Notes under the pieces: generated by a model
What the model was told of the DNA's origin: nothing
The model's database searches: none
Seen by the model: the letters and a program-made list of their open reading frames with translations, nothing else
Assembly (NCBI GenBank): GCA_013339765.2
Contig: CM023449.1
Location: 42,102,539-42,166,538 of the forward strand
Source: Haemaphysalis longicornis
Lineage: Eukaryota; Arthropoda; Arachnida; Ixodida; Ixodidae
DNA: 64,000 nt
Direction of reading: 5' to 3'
Position numbers and translations under genes: made by a program
Shown: piece by piece, positions 31,700 to 42,825 of the stretch
Numbering within the stretch: position 1 is the first letter of the stretch
How the letters are laid out: each line of letters begins with the position of its first letter

Positions 31700-33012
31700 C
31701 GGTACGGTACCCGGTATACCTGCGCATGGGCACAACCAGTTGTTCCGCCTCTGCGCACGCGCAGTAGCGTCGGTCACCTGCCGGGTATTGTACCGCGACC
31801 GGTTCTTCGATCTGCAAACGTTTAATGGTCGCCTACCGTACCACGACCAGTTCTTTAAGTTATATAATTTTAACTATACAACTCGAAGTTATATAACACT
31901 ATAACTATCTAAGTTATAGCCCATCGGAGAACCGGTCGCGGTGCAGTACCCGGTAGACGACACTTAAAAGCTATACAGATCGGAGAACCGGTTGCGGTAC
32001 GGTACTTGGTAGGCGACAGTTAAGAGTTATGGCCCGTTGGAGAACCGGTCGCGGTGCAGTACCCGGTAGGCGACACTTACGAGTTATAACAGATCGGAGA
32101 ACCGGTCGCGGTGCAGTACCCGGTAGGCGACACTTAAATGTTATACAGATTGGAGAACCGGTTGCGGTACGGTACTTGTTAGGCGACAGTTAAGAGTTAT
32201 AGCAGATTGGAGAACCGGTCGCGGTACACTACCCGGTAGGCGCGACAATTATAGCGGATCGGAAAACCGGTAGCGGTACGGTACCCGGTAGACGACAGTT
32301 GAGTTATAACAGATCGGAGAACCGGTTGCGGTACGATACCCGGTAGGCGACAGTTAGCAGTTATAGCAGATCGGAAAACCGGTCGTGGTGCGGTACCGAT
32401 AAACGACAGTTATAGCGGATCGGAGAACCGGTCGTGGTACGGTAACCGGTAGACGACAGTTGAGTTATAACAGATCGGAGAACCGGTTGCGGTACGATAC
32501 CCGGTAGGCGACAGTTAGCAGTTATAGCAGATCGGAAAACCGGTCGCGGTGCGGTACCGATAAATGAAAATTATAGCGGATCGGAAAACCGGTAGCGGTA
32601 CGGTACCCGGTAGACGACAGTTGAGTTATGACAGATCGGAGAACCGGTTGCGGTACGATACCCGGTAGGCGACAGTTAGCAGTTATAGCAGATCGGAAAA
32701 CCGGTCGCGGTGCGGTACCGATAAATGACAATTATAGCGGATCGGAAAACCGGTAGCGGTACGGTACCCGGTAGACGACAGTTGAGTTATAACAGATCGG
32801 AGAACCGGTTGCGGTACGATACCCGGTAGGCGACAGTTAGCAGTTATAGCAGATCGGAAAACCGGTCGCGGTGCGGTACCGATAAACGACAGTTATAGCG
32901 GATCGGAGAACCGGTCGTGGTACGGTACCCGGTAAGCGACCGGTGCTACTGCACGTGCGCAGAGGTGGTAACTGGTAGTGCGCATGCACACGTGTACCGG
33001 GTACCGTACCGG
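31700..33012. mobile_element. Foldback-like element built on a higher-order-repeat minisatellite
   Basis: The termini (about 31700-31815 and 32897-33012) are inverted repeats of about 115 bp sharing GGTACGGTACCCGGTA, a CCTCTGCGCAC(G)..GCAGTAGC segment and CGACCGGTTCT. Inside, after an AT-rich centre (31857-31920), 19 monomers of 49-57 bp run in the plus orientation. Each starts GATCGGA(G/A)AACCGGT and contains a GGTACGGTACCCGGTAGGCG-type core. Monomers in the minus orientation lie in the left arm (about 31760-31870). From 32257 the array has an exact three-monomer period (55+57+49 = 161 bp) repeated four times, at 32257, 32418, 32579 and 32740. The earlier part has a different trimer period of 170 bp (31922 and 32092). 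There is no coding sequence. Confidence 0.85.
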
Positions 33013-34468
33013 GACCGCTTCTCCGCTCTGATATAACTCTCCACTATAACCACCACCACCACCACCACACAAGGGTTCCTAATACGCACGCATTTCGCGC
33101 AAAAAGTGGCTGCTATCCAGTTCTTGGGGCGCGCCTGTTAAAATACGACCGGAGCATTGGAGAGCCCCATAAGAGACACAATGTTTAGCCTCGAGATGCA
33201 AAGTTCGAACGAGTAGTAATGTTGTCGGCTAGCACGACGATGGACGGGGCACTTGCACTTCTTTTACAAAGTTGAGAAATTCTTAGTCAGCAACGTGATG
33301 TTTCCTTGCCTTTTCTTTAGTTCGTATGCATCCCATTAGAAGATTTAAAATTTACGCAACCCAAACAAGGTACACGAAGAAGGTAAGATCAAGCCAACTG
33401 AAACGGTTGCCAGGGTAAAGTATGGGGCCGGGTGTAATCAAGTCAGGCAAAGAGACGAAGACATTGTGCCCATAAGAAGGTTCTTTTCACCCATACATGA
33501 AATACGCCATCAATTATGTCTTCAGAAATGTCTCAAAACCATCAAAAATGTCTTCCAACAATGCATTTAAGTAAGGTAGGGAAGCTTAAGGAGCCGCACC
33601 GAGATCTCACGGAAGTACTTAATACTAAGCACCATGCAAAAAACAAAAAAAAAAATGTCTTCCCAGTGATTCATTTGTGTGTATTATAGTGCAAACGACT
33701 TTAAAGGGGCTCAGCGTGTACCGGAGGGGCTTACGGGCTTGCGCGTGTATGCGACAGTTCACACTTGAAAAGGAGTTTTAAGAAGCTTTTTTTGCGTACC
33801 AGCAAACCCCCACGTGGCCATGATAAGGGGATCGCTACTGTGTCGGTGTCGACCCACCCACGCAATGCCACTAAAGCCATTTACCAGCACTGCGAGAGCT
33901 GATGCAGCCAACTCCAGGCCAGGCGACAATCCGGCTCGAAAACAACGCGACACCCACGCAAGCGCAAGATCGCCAGCCATCGCAGTGGGACAGCGGTGCG
34001 CCAAGGTCGATAGTGCTGCGTGGGCATCCTTACGAGTTGCCTCTGGAATTTTTCGGCTTTGGGGAAGGAGAGGAAAATCGTTTGAGGAACTTCCAAGTCG
34101 TAATAATGCTCAGATCAGTACATTTGTTCGGGTGTTTCGTAGTCATCTGAGCTAACACACTGGTCGCGGTCATCGACGATGATATATAAACGCGCTAATG
34201 CGTAAAGAAAAAAAAAAACGAGTTGTGGGGGCTCTTCAGTGGAGTGAACGGACCAACAATGACTGCGCCCTTATCGTTCACGGCCTTGCGGTGCGCGCCA
34301 GTGAACTGCTTTGAACCAGCTATATTTGCCTTGCGAGCCCATTCAATTTGGTGGGGGCGACAGGCCACCTTGGGAAAGTCACCGGACACGCTCATTGCCG
34401 TCCGGCCTCTTTCGCCTGTTTTGATTGGCTTGCATCTGAAGACTTGTTCGAGAAAACCAGGGGAAGGG
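33013..34468. other. No gene seen; (CCA)n at about 33049-33069
   Basis: Starts with a CCA microsatellite. The remainder has only chance frames, including overlapping plus frames at 33814-34155. Confidence 0.4.
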
Positions 34469-34620
34469 AGGGGGGGGGGGGGGGGGCGCATCCAATTGCG
34501 TGCAAAAGTCCAAAATTCTCGCAGCACTGAGAAAAGGCATCGAGGCCGCGTCATTAAGCAGAGAGAGCGAGAAAGAGTGAGAGAGAGAGTGAGCGAGATA
34601 GAGAGAGAGAGAGAGAAAAG
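34469..34620. repeat. Poly(G) tract and (GA)n tract
   Basis: An 18-bp G run (about 34469-34486) and a GA-rich tract (34557-34620) with sparse interruptions. The long minus frames across it are Ser/Leu-rich artefacts of the GA repeat. Confidence 0.9.
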
Positions 34621-35488
34621 AGCTGTGCTGAGCCAGGAAGCAGAACAACAGCAAAAGGGGAAAGCAATAAAGATGCAGTCAGTCGCGAAATTCGCAATGA
34701 CCCGATAAGAACACCGAGATGGGAGGGGAGCGCACATGAGCCGGGGCCGTGTTTGTTGTCAGCCAGGGCGGTGAGAGAGGAGGGCGTGACCGTGAAGTGA
34801 ACACGCTGGTCGGCCTCCAGAGCCGACAGTGTCCGCAGCCACGGCTCTTTGCACATTGAAAACGTGACCGTGCACGACGTGACGCCCGGATAGATCACCT
34901 GCAGCCTCGCCGCCGTCTGGGCTCACCACATACCATGAGAGGGCACGGTTCTGGCGACGGGAAGTTTCGCCCAGCTACACCGACGAGGCTCTCCATCTTT
35001 TATTATTTTTTCACTCTCAATATTACCGAATAGGCGGCGCCTATTTTAGCATCTAGACAAGAAATCTGATATAGTTTAAACTGACTTAATGGAACGGGAA
35101 TAGTCAGTGGTGCTGTAGGCATTGTTACTGAGCAAAACACTTGTGGATGGCAGCCAGCGCCGCTCCGATAACTCGGGGTGAAGGAGATGTTGTTGTTAAC
35201 CCCCGAGCCGCGATTCGAGCATCTACGATGGGTCGGGAGCGGCCAACCAGCGGGGAACTCTCTTACGTTACATGTGGCACCAATGTGGCTCCAATGTTAG
35301 ATGTGGCACAAGTGGCACTGCCCCAACCATGGCCCGCGCATGTAGGTTTTAGAATGAGGAGCTCGTTGAGTGAGCATAGGAGGCGAAGACAACAGTAAAA
35401 AACACCATTGAGGGCATACGGGAAGTAGTTCACTTCTTTTCACGTGATAATATGAATTTTCGTATGGTCGAGATGAATGGGAGAAATT
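34621..35488. other. Mostly nothing; possible exon on minus strand about 34715-34890
   Basis: The minus strand between 34890 and 34715 is open, GC-rich and reads YPGVTSCTVTFSMCKEPWL followed by RTLSALEADQRVHFTV. This has the texture of a folded beta-rich protein, but I cannot assign a family. A CAG lies a short way upstream (about 34926), with a poor polypyrimidine tract, and no clear donor was found. The rest is unremarkable. Confidence 0.2.
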
Positions 35489-35729
35489 GATTGATTGTGG
35501 GGTTTAACGGCCGACGCAACGCAGGCGATGAGGCGCGCCGTAGTGGAGGGCTCCGGATTAATTTTGACCGCCTGGGGATCTTTATCGTGCGCCGAAATCT
35601 CGTACACACGGGCGTTTTTGCTTTTCGCCTCCATCAGAAAAGCGGGGGCCGCCGCGGCCGGGGAATCGAACCCGCGACCTCGTGCTCAGCAGCGCAACGC
35701 CTTAGCCACTGAGCCACCGCGGCGGGGTC
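35489..35729 (-). mobile_element. tRNA-derived SINE (Ruka-like), full-length copy 2
   Basis: Same structure as copy 1 (24232-24471), with very few differences. The 13-bp target duplication AATGGGAGAAATT lies at 35476-35488 and 35730-35742. The (ATTG)n tail is shorter than in copy 1. Confidence 0.9.
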
Positions 35730-36646
35730 AATGGGAGAAATTTTAGCTCCGGTGATAGAGCGGTAACGAAACGGCGAGAAAACTTTAAGATGCAGGAAAC
35801 GGCTCATCACAAGTCGAGAGATTCACCAGAGTGACCGCGATTTAGCGGCACAGGGATGCTCCACCAAAAGGCGAGGCGGTAAAGCGAAGTGCTTTTAAAG
35901 GGACACTGAAGTGAATTTGTCAAGCTCCCGTTTTTGCTTGGACTGCGTAGACTGGCTCAAATTAGCCCACTTTTCATCGTTTATCCGGTTGACAAATCGG
36001 TAATTATTTTACAAAGCGCGACAGAAGAAAAACTACCATGCGCGGTTTGCGGCGGCCGCACCAACTAAAGCTGTGACGTTAGGAGGAGCGGGCACCGTGA
36101 TTGGACGATGCCCAAGGTGAGCAGTTTTGGTTTCGGTTTCGGTTCTGTAAAACACAACTGGTGGCGTTGTTGGATGGGCATTCTCAATAACTCAGTAATC
36201 ATCGTACCGCGCTTCTGCCATGTTGTCAGCTGTGAAAATGCATAAAGATAAGCCTCCCAGGACGGCTTGGAATCGTAGCATTCACTAGCCGAGGCCTACG
36301 CAGTGCATGGACGCCCTCCGCGTACCCGCAGACGCCCAAATGTCATGCGCTTTCCCCCCATATTTGGAGCTTGCCTCACTCATGCCTGTACCGTAAAAAG
36401 CGTGTTCGCACCAGGTCAAGGGTCTGTTCATTCTGGCCTGTGCCCACTACCCGCAAGCAGTCGGTGCTTATGGCAACAGCACGCCAACGAGAACTCGCTA
36501 GCGCGCCAGAGCCAGCCTGCGCGCGTTCTGTGAACTAGTTCGTGGAGCGATGAACGTTGCGGCCCAAAAAAAAGGTGAACTCAATGTAGAAAACATCGAC
36601 CGAAAACGAAAAAGTTAACTTACAAAAAAAAAAAAAAAAAAAAAGA

Positions 36647-36733
36647 ACGTACCCGCGGGGACTCGAACTCTTGACTTGCAAAATTCTTGCGACAACACAC
36701 CTAACGCCCCAGATAACTAGGCCACGAGACCGG
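36647..36733 (-). mobile_element. tRNA-like module
   Basis: On the minus strand TGGCCTAGTTATCTGG is an A-box-like segment and GAGTTCGAGTCCC a B-box-like segment with a T stem. A 21-bp poly(A) on the plus strand borders its 3' side. Probable SINE or tRNA pseudogene. Confidence 0.45.
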
Positions 36734-36893
36734 CTCAGCCGACCTTGGTAATATAAGGTATATATTGTACAACACGTTTACACTTTTATTTAGTTTTGGC
36801 ATTTCAAGCAGCTTAGTTGACTATTTGTTGTATTGCGCTCGTGCAGTAAGCGTACCCCGAGTTTTCACAATAGCTCACGTCTAGCAATTGCAT

Positions 36894-36905
36894 TTCGTAG
36901 ACGGA
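36894..36905. repeat. LINE target-site duplication, left copy
   Basis: TTCGTAGACGGA, identical to 39800-39811. It lies directly outside the GA-rich 3' tail of the LINE. Confidence 0.85.
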
Positions 36906-36926
36906 GAGAGAGAGAGAGAACAACAT

Positions 36927-37301
36927 TTATTGAAAGCCTGCAATTAGGAGCGAGCCCAGTAGGGGCAAACCTCTAAGACGCGGCCACGACGTCGTGCCGG
37001 CGTGCTCTTTCTGCCGCTGCCAGACCGCACGCCCCGAGTTCCGAGAGGCGTCCCGTACCGTGGGTGCGATCCTAGGCAGCTGGCGTTCGAGAGCCGCCTG
37101 CACTTGCTGGACGGCCAGGTGTTGGGTGCTGTAGTCCGACGAGGTCATCGCGTTCGTAATGTTTGGGGGAAGCTGCGTTTGTGTGGCAGCCTCCCGCGGG
37201 TTCAGTTCACAGTTCCACAGGATGTGGGCTGTAGTTTGCTTTGGCACTCGCGCACAATCGGCACACATCTGTCTCGTATACTTCGGGGCACACATGTACA
37301 C
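36927..37301 (-). pseudogene. LINE ORF2: C-terminal zinc-binding tail
   Basis: The frame contains CADCARVPKQTTAHILWNC, a C-x2-C...H-x4-C arrangement typical of the end of LINE polyproteins. It ends shortly before the 3' UTR. Confidence 0.7.
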
Positions 37302-37406
37302 CTAGCACCGGGGTTAGAAGGGACCCAGTCTGTAACTGTCGATATGTCACCGCTTCCGCGCGTGAAAGTTTCGGGTGAGGCGGGGGGTCGCCGTCTTCGA
37401 TTAGTT

Positions 37407-37900
37407 CTATACACAGCAGAATGTCCCCATAGCTCGTGAGGGGGGTGCACTCGGGAGGCTCGTACCGTTCTGGAGACGTGGCCGAGCCGTTAGCCGCCGC
37501 GGGGTGTGTGAGCGCGCGCGCAGCGGCATCGGCCGTCTCGTTGCGGTTGGCGAGACCCGTTCCGAGATGTAGGGAACCCCATGTGTGCGGGGAAACCATC
37601 GGAGAGTTACTGGGGTGTTCGTAGATTTCGCGGTACTGATCACTTTCACTGCACTGGCACACACATTGTTTGTGGCGTAACGGAGCACTGCGGTTCGCGA
37701 ATCACTGATCACTGTAGTACACTTGGGGTCTGTTATGGCCAAGGCGATGGCCATTTCTTCAGCTTGGTGTGAGTCCGCTGCGGGTGAAGCTGCCCGCACT
37801 GCGAGTGTCGCCAGTGATGGCGTCCACCACTACCCGCTACGTAGGTCCCTGGTCGATGTGGGTAGGACCGCTGCGTCGACGTATGTGCTCCGTTGTCATT
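37407..37900 (-). pseudogene. LINE ORF2: RNase H domain
   Basis: The minus strand reads HQAEEMAIALAI and then VISDSRTAVLRYA, which supply the conserved Glu and Asp of RNase H. The first catalytic region lies in the preceding frame (YPHRPGTYVAGSGG, about 37830-37870), so at least one frameshift separates them. The presence of RNase H points to the I group of LINEs and argues against CR1 or RTE. Confidence 0.7.
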
Positions 37901-38289
37901 GGCATATAGGGTCGTGAGGGCTCGGGCCCTTGCAAGCCGCCGTTCGCTATTGTGTTCCGGATGCATCTGCTTCGGGATCGGGCTTACGGTAAGCCGTCCT
38001 CGTTGTTGCCTCTGGTAGTGCAAACGGTGTCTGTTGGGGTGGGTGGCGCGGGGGAGTCGCGCCGATTGCTCGCAGGATAGACCGTCCGGTGCGTGTTTGG
38101 GACAAGCGCTCGTGTTGTGCTGTACTCTGGGCTTCTATAATCTCTTCCAAAGTGTTGTGGATGCCTATCTCGAGGAGCTTGTCGGTGGCTTGTACACTGT
38201 AAGGCAAAGCCGAGCGCTGCCTTGTAGGCTTTCCGAATGGCCGCGTCCAGCTTGGAGCGTTCTGCGGCTGTCCAGTTGTGGAAACGCTG

Positions 38290-39090
38290 CTACATAAAGC
38301 GATGTTGACTAACGGCGAAGGACTGGACGAGTCTGGTGAGACTGTCTTCCTTCATGCCTGCCTTGCGGGTGGCCACTCGTCTGATGAGTCGCATGGCCGC
38401 CGCTACCTTGGTAGTGATCTTGGTGACCGTGGCGCAGTTGCTTCGTTGACTGTCGAGGAGCAGGCCCAGGACTCGTAGAGTCTTGACGTGGGGGATCGTG
38501 CTGCCGTTCGCCGTGCGTATGGTGATGTTAGCCGGTGCCGAAGCCTTTGCGCGGGCACGTCTTGGAGGTATGACGAGCAGCTCCGATTTGGATGGGGAGC
38601 ATACGAGGCCCGTATCTTGTAGTTGTGACTCGATTGCGTTACTGCCGCTTGTAGCGTGGGTTTCAATGTGGCCGTCGCTTCCTCCGGTGACCCATAGCGT
38701 AATGTCATCAGCATAGATCGTATGGCCGACGCCGGGCACTCGGGCAAGCTGGTTGGCCATGGCCCCGATCATCACCAGATTAAAGAGGAGCGGAGAGATC
38801 ACCGAGCCTTGCGGGGTGCCAACGCTGCCTAGTTGCTTCTGTGGAAGTTGTAGGTCTCCAGCGTGGATAGTAGTGGTACGTCCCGTCAGAAAGTCCTTGA
38901 TGTAAGCGTATGTGCGGCGACCCATGTTCAGGTGGGATACCTGAGCCAGGATAGCTCCGTGCCGTAGCTTGTCGAAGGCACTTTGCAGATCTAGCCCCAG
39001 TACCGCTCTATTGTCGAGGGTGCGGGTTGGGTCATCAATGATGGCGTGTTTGAGCTGGAGCATAGCGTCCTGCGTGCTGAGCGGCCTCCA
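38290..39090 (-). pseudogene. LINE ORF2: reverse transcriptase domain
   Basis: Frame landmarks in order are STQDAMLQLKHAI, LGLDLQSAFDKLRH (RT motif A, with the catalytic Asp), GTPQGSVISPLLFNL (motif B) and YADDITLW (motif C). The catalytic YADD is intact. Recognisable homology starts at about 39090. The codons further 5' are antisense to the inverted ORF1 segment. A frameshift near 38295 ends the frame, and the thumb region continues in other frames (37947-38207, with TDKLLEIGIHNTLEEIIEA). Confidence 0.85.
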
Positions 39091-39118
39091 TGTAGGACGC
39101 ACGGAGGCATCGACGCTC

Positions 39119-39799
39119 ATGTCGGCCGTCATCATAGCGGCAGGAATACCAAAGGAAACGACGAGCGAGGACACCATATGCACCAATGCAGCCCAAAACA
39201 TTATAGTGGTTAGCACCCCAGACGAAGACCGCGCCACATGTTACGCACGAGTGCGCTCCCTTACCATCGGAGGGCAAAGTTACGATACGCACGCTTATCG
39301 AACGGCCCCAAACGGAACGGTGAAAGGCATCATAAGAGGGATTGCGGTGGAAGACACAAACGACGACCTGTTTACCAACATCGTGAACTCCTCCAACCCG
39401 CTAGCGCTGGAGGCTCACCGCATAGGAACCTCAACTACAGTGATTGTCCTCTTTGCAGGGCAGAAGGTCCCCAATTATGTAAAGTACGGCGCCATACTGG
39501 TCAAATGCAGCCTATACAGGCAACATTACGAAGTATGTCGACAGTGTGGCAAAGTGGGGCATAGGAGCGATGTGTGTCCTAACCCCAACGTTAAAGTATG
39601 TTTCGCCTGCGGCACGGCCAACCCAGGCCCTAACCACGAGAAAGAGTGCGTCCCCCACTGCAAACTATGTGGGGGCAAGCATCCCACCGGAACGCCAGGC
39701 TGCACCAACAGGTACAAGACGCCGTACGTGGTAACACGCCGGCGATGGGAGCGCAAACACGAGGCGCAGCAGCAGCCGCCGCCATTAAGCCTAGCCACC
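39119..39799 (+). pseudogene. LINE ORF1 segment with three zinc knuckles (inverted part)
   Basis: The frame reads AAGIPKETTSEDTICTN, later GQKVPNYVKYGAILVKCSL, and then three knuckle-like motifs: CRQCGKVGHRSDVC, CFACGTANPGPNHEKEC and CKLCGGKHPTGTPGC. This is the RNA-binding Gag-like ORF1 of LINEs. It lies on the strand opposite to the reverse transcriptase. The residues after 39799 belong to the flanking DNA (target duplication), so the frame's end at 39832 is accidental. Confidence 0.8.
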
Positions 39800-39811
39800 T
39801 TCGTAGACGGA
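39800..39811. repeat. LINE target-site duplication, right copy
   Basis: TTCGTAGACGGA, identical to 36894-36905. It lies immediately beyond the inverted ORF1 segment. Confidence 0.85.
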
Positions 39812-40489
39812 AAAGCGTTCGCAGATGCGTAGTCGTGCTGCTGACCGCTGTGGTTGTTCGCCCAGCGCAAAAAAGTGCTTCCCGCACCCTAGTTTTACGC
39901 TGTACGGTAAAAATATCAGTTGATTTTATTTCCTTAGTACCTATATTGACTTCGCTGACTCTTCTCCCGCCTTCAAGAGGCCTTATATTTTCCTACTGGC
40001 GTACCAGTCAGCGAAGCGTCGCATGTGTACTTGTGCAGCGCTTGTGTGAAGCGACCTTGACTTGGAGCTAGATACAGTGTACAAACTAACCAAGTAAAGA
40101 AAGGCACATTCTTCCATTCACAAACGTGTCCTGGCTTCGTTTCAACTGAGCGAACGAATTGCGACGACCCGTCGGCGGCCGGCGGACGAAACGCTGGGCC
40201 GACTGACTCTGTCTGAAGGCCGGGGAGCCGTGCAGTAGCGCAGCCAATTGCGAGCTCGGCACCTCCTGACGTCACACGAAAACGCCACAGAAAATGGGCG
40301 AGCGTAAAGAGAGGAGGACAGCATTTTCGAATTAATTTTTCTACTAAATAAAATGGCGTGAACGCGCCCAGAGTGGTCGAAACATGGCCTGGGGAATCCG
40401 GGCTACAATTTGCGCTAGTAATCCCGCAATGTTTACATATCACTTCAGTGTCCCTTTAAGTGCAGAGCACTTTAGGGGGTGGCCTTGTC

Positions 40490-40580
40490 GTAGCTCACTG
40501 GCTGGACCTAAGTAGAGCCACACGGCGCTCCGTCGTAGCGGCTGTCGTCGCAGCGTGATTCAGAGGGTTCGAATGCCAAG
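40490..40580 (+). mobile_element. tRNA-like module
   Basis: TAGCTCACTGGCTGG is an A box and GGGTTCGAATGCC a B box, about 70 nt apart, just outside the right TTAA of the element ending at 40455. The long interval between boxes suggests an intron-like insertion or a SINE head. Confidence 0.45.
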
Positions 40581-41565
40581 CGGTTTTTATAGTCATAAGC
40601 GTTTGAAAATTGTTTAGCGCAAAGAAAACTGCTGGTACATTTGAGGCAAAATATACGCAATTAACCGGCAGCGCCCGCGTTGATTTAGTTAGGTACGCTC
40701 GTTGGGTTGGTTTTTTAAGCGAAAAGAAGTGGCAGTGCAACGCCGGCACGTGCGGGAGGAAAAAGCAAGCACAAAAAGAAGAGCACTCCTAATGGCGCAG
40801 TTTCAGGCATGGGGCGCGCGAGCACTGCGAAGGCGGGAAATTTGAATTGCATTGGGTGGTAGCCGGGAGCGAATAACGGCGCTGCAGCCCATTATGACGA
40901 ATAACTGCCCTGCACTTCCGACAGCTTTCACATCAAGTGGAACGGCTTTAATTTTTTCGACAACGTGGCAGTGACGCTCGCAAAGAGAATAGCTGATGCC
41001 TCAGTGCGGCAAACCGTTCACGACAGCACGAGCACAAGCACAACAGCGAGAGACGCTACAAGCGCAGTGCTCGAATCACAGACCATTCGAAGTGAAGAGG
41101 TTGGCAAACAGTCGAAATGTCTGCACCCACGGCGTGAGAGTCGCTGCATCGGAGGAGCTAGAGAAGTTAATGGAACGTCGTGTCTGCTGTATTATTCACT
41201 GCTCGGGTTGGCTACCGCCTCCTGAGTATCGCTGTAAACAGAGTCCACGATCGATAGACTCCTAAAAGAAGTAAGGAGTATACCGAACTGCAACTTCGAT
41301 GAAGGATAGAAAGCCCGTTTATTTAAAGGCCACTAGGGGGAAAGGAAAAGGGAGTCATCGGTGGCGACCAGGCTTGAACGACGGCCAACTGCGAGGTCGT
41401 ATTTTTCCTCCGCAATGCGGTAGTTATTTGTATAACAACGTGCATAATACAATCGAGGAAGCTAAATGTTTAACCGCTGTTACGTCCGTAGACTCGTTGT
41501 GTGGCAGAACTTTCAAATGGGACTTCATCCCCCCCCCCCCTTCGCGTTTTAAAAAAAAAAAAAAC
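40581..41565. other. No gene seen
   Basis: Chance frames only. A C10 run and an A13 run lie near 41529-41564, beside the next repeat. Confidence 0.4.
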
Positions 41566-41857
41566 TCCCGAGCTATTTCCACTAACGTGAAACCTGGGGA
41601 TGGGCGAAGCATGCAGTGTATAATTGTATTTTTTGCGCCTTGGCGTTTTTGCCAACGGAGATGAAACCGTTGCGGGGTAGAGGTATGCAGCTTTGCTGTA
41701 AAAGTCCCTTGTCTTTGCAGCATGAAGCTCTAGGCGTACACGAGTGTCCCGGTGTTTTAGTACCGTGACTACATGAGACGAACGACAATTACGACGACGA
41801 CTACGACGACAGGAGACGCCAACAGCCCCAGCCCCTAAAGGTCTTCACCCTTAAAAC
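41566..41857 (+). repeat. Dispersed repeat family R1, copy 3
   Basis: Same orientation and order of words as 2140-2543 but shorter. Only one of the 'cgtacacgagtgtc' units is left. Confidence 0.6.
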
Positions 41858-42825
41858 AAATGCGTGGATGAAACGAGCGGGTGCATCCGCGGGTCAGTGT
41901 CTCAGCTTGTAAGTAAAGCTTGCGTAGGCGACGTTTAATCATACACGCGCAGAAAAATACTGAGCGATTACGAAAGCGAATTTTCCATTCCGTCCGGCGG
42001 CCCAGTGCACGAGGCGGGTCGCGACCAATATAAGCCGGCGAGCCCCACTGACACGGAACAGAGCTCGAGAACGCTTGGAATTTGGCACGCAGTTCACGAG
42101 CAGACGACGTCAGCCGCGAAGCATTTGGAGGGGCCCCTGTGTCCTTTTTATTTTCTTTTTACTACCGCTAACCGTCCCACCGGCCATTATCAACAGGCGG
42201 CAAGCTGCTATACGCGTCGAAATGACCACCAAATATCGAATTTTCTTACCCCTGCGAACGTGATTTTGAGCAGCATAATGACCCACATACTTGGTTGACC
42301 GTTTCCTTTATTTACTACAGTACATTATACAACTTCACCCGAACGATTATTTGAGAATTTGTGAAATTCTTGGAAGCCCCCCCCGGAACGGCAATGTACC
42401 TAATGCACATATGGTTCGCGCAAACAAATTTTATTTACTGAAAATTTTACTTCTTCGAACATTGCTCCGTTTTTTTTCTAAACAGTACATCTTTTCCGTT
42501 CCCGTGCCGTTACTCGAACTTTTCTCGATATTGCGCGACAGTTTCTATTTAAAATGACTAGAAATGCTGTTTCTGTTGGCCGCTTTGCCAGCTTTTGTCT
42601 ATTCTGTAGCCCTAGTCGTATCCGGTATGACGGTATACCGCATAACCTCAGCTTCAGCCGCAGCCAGTGATGGTCCTAGGGATGTCCAAAAATTTTCATC
42701 TTTGGCGCAGAATTTTCAGCCTTCGCTCTCATAGAGCTACTTTATTTTCCTGCATAGGTGTTTGCACGTGCTAACTGGAAAAGTTTCGTTCCACTGAGTT
42801 TTGAAAGGAAATACGTTATTCCACA
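41858..42825. other. No clear gene
   Basis: A TATA-like AATATAAG at about 42027 precedes a GC-rich stretch, without a recognisable coding start. Confidence 0.35.

Larger units (their letters stand above)
36906..39799 (-). mobile_element. Non-LTR retrotransposon (I-like, with RNase H), with 5' inversion
   Basis: From 36906 to about 39090 the minus strand carries, in 5' to 3' order, reverse transcriptase, RNase H, a zinc-binding tail, an AATAAA signal (complement at 36926-36931) and a (CT)n tail. From about 39119 to 39799 the plus strand carries the CCHC part of a LINE ORF1. One 12-bp duplication (36894-36905 and 39800-39811) encloses both parts, so they appear to have entered together. The order (inverted segment outermost, its 3' side facing the flank) is what twin priming predicts. 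The copy is dead: it lacks the 5' end and endonuclease and has several frameshifts. Confidence 0.8.
35899..40455. mobile_element. TTAA-flanked element (piggyBac-like), interrupted by a LINE
   Basis: AGGGACACTGAAGTGA at the left end and its complement at the right end are flanked by TTAA on both sides (35895-35898 and 40456-40459). Without the LINE (36906-39799) and one copy of its target duplication the element would be about 1.65 kb. A tRNA-like module at 36647-36733 is also inside. No transposase frame is visible, so it is non-autonomous. The same termini and TTAA flanks bound the 1.08-kb element at 55407. Confidence 0.7.

Noticed and set aside
31916..32950. CRISPR-like regular repeats
   Set aside because: Units are contiguous with no unique spacers, higher-order periods are present and the context is eukaryotic. 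It is a minisatellite.
34195..34737. Long minus and plus frames (180 and 161 codons)
   Set aside because: They run through poly(G) and (GA)n tracts. The Leu/Ser or Glu/Arg repeats are products of the microsatellite.
38969..39832. A continuous 287-codon plus-strand protein
   Set aside because: Residues before about 39119 are antisense to the reverse transcriptase and those after 39799 are flanking DNA. Only the middle is LINE ORF1.
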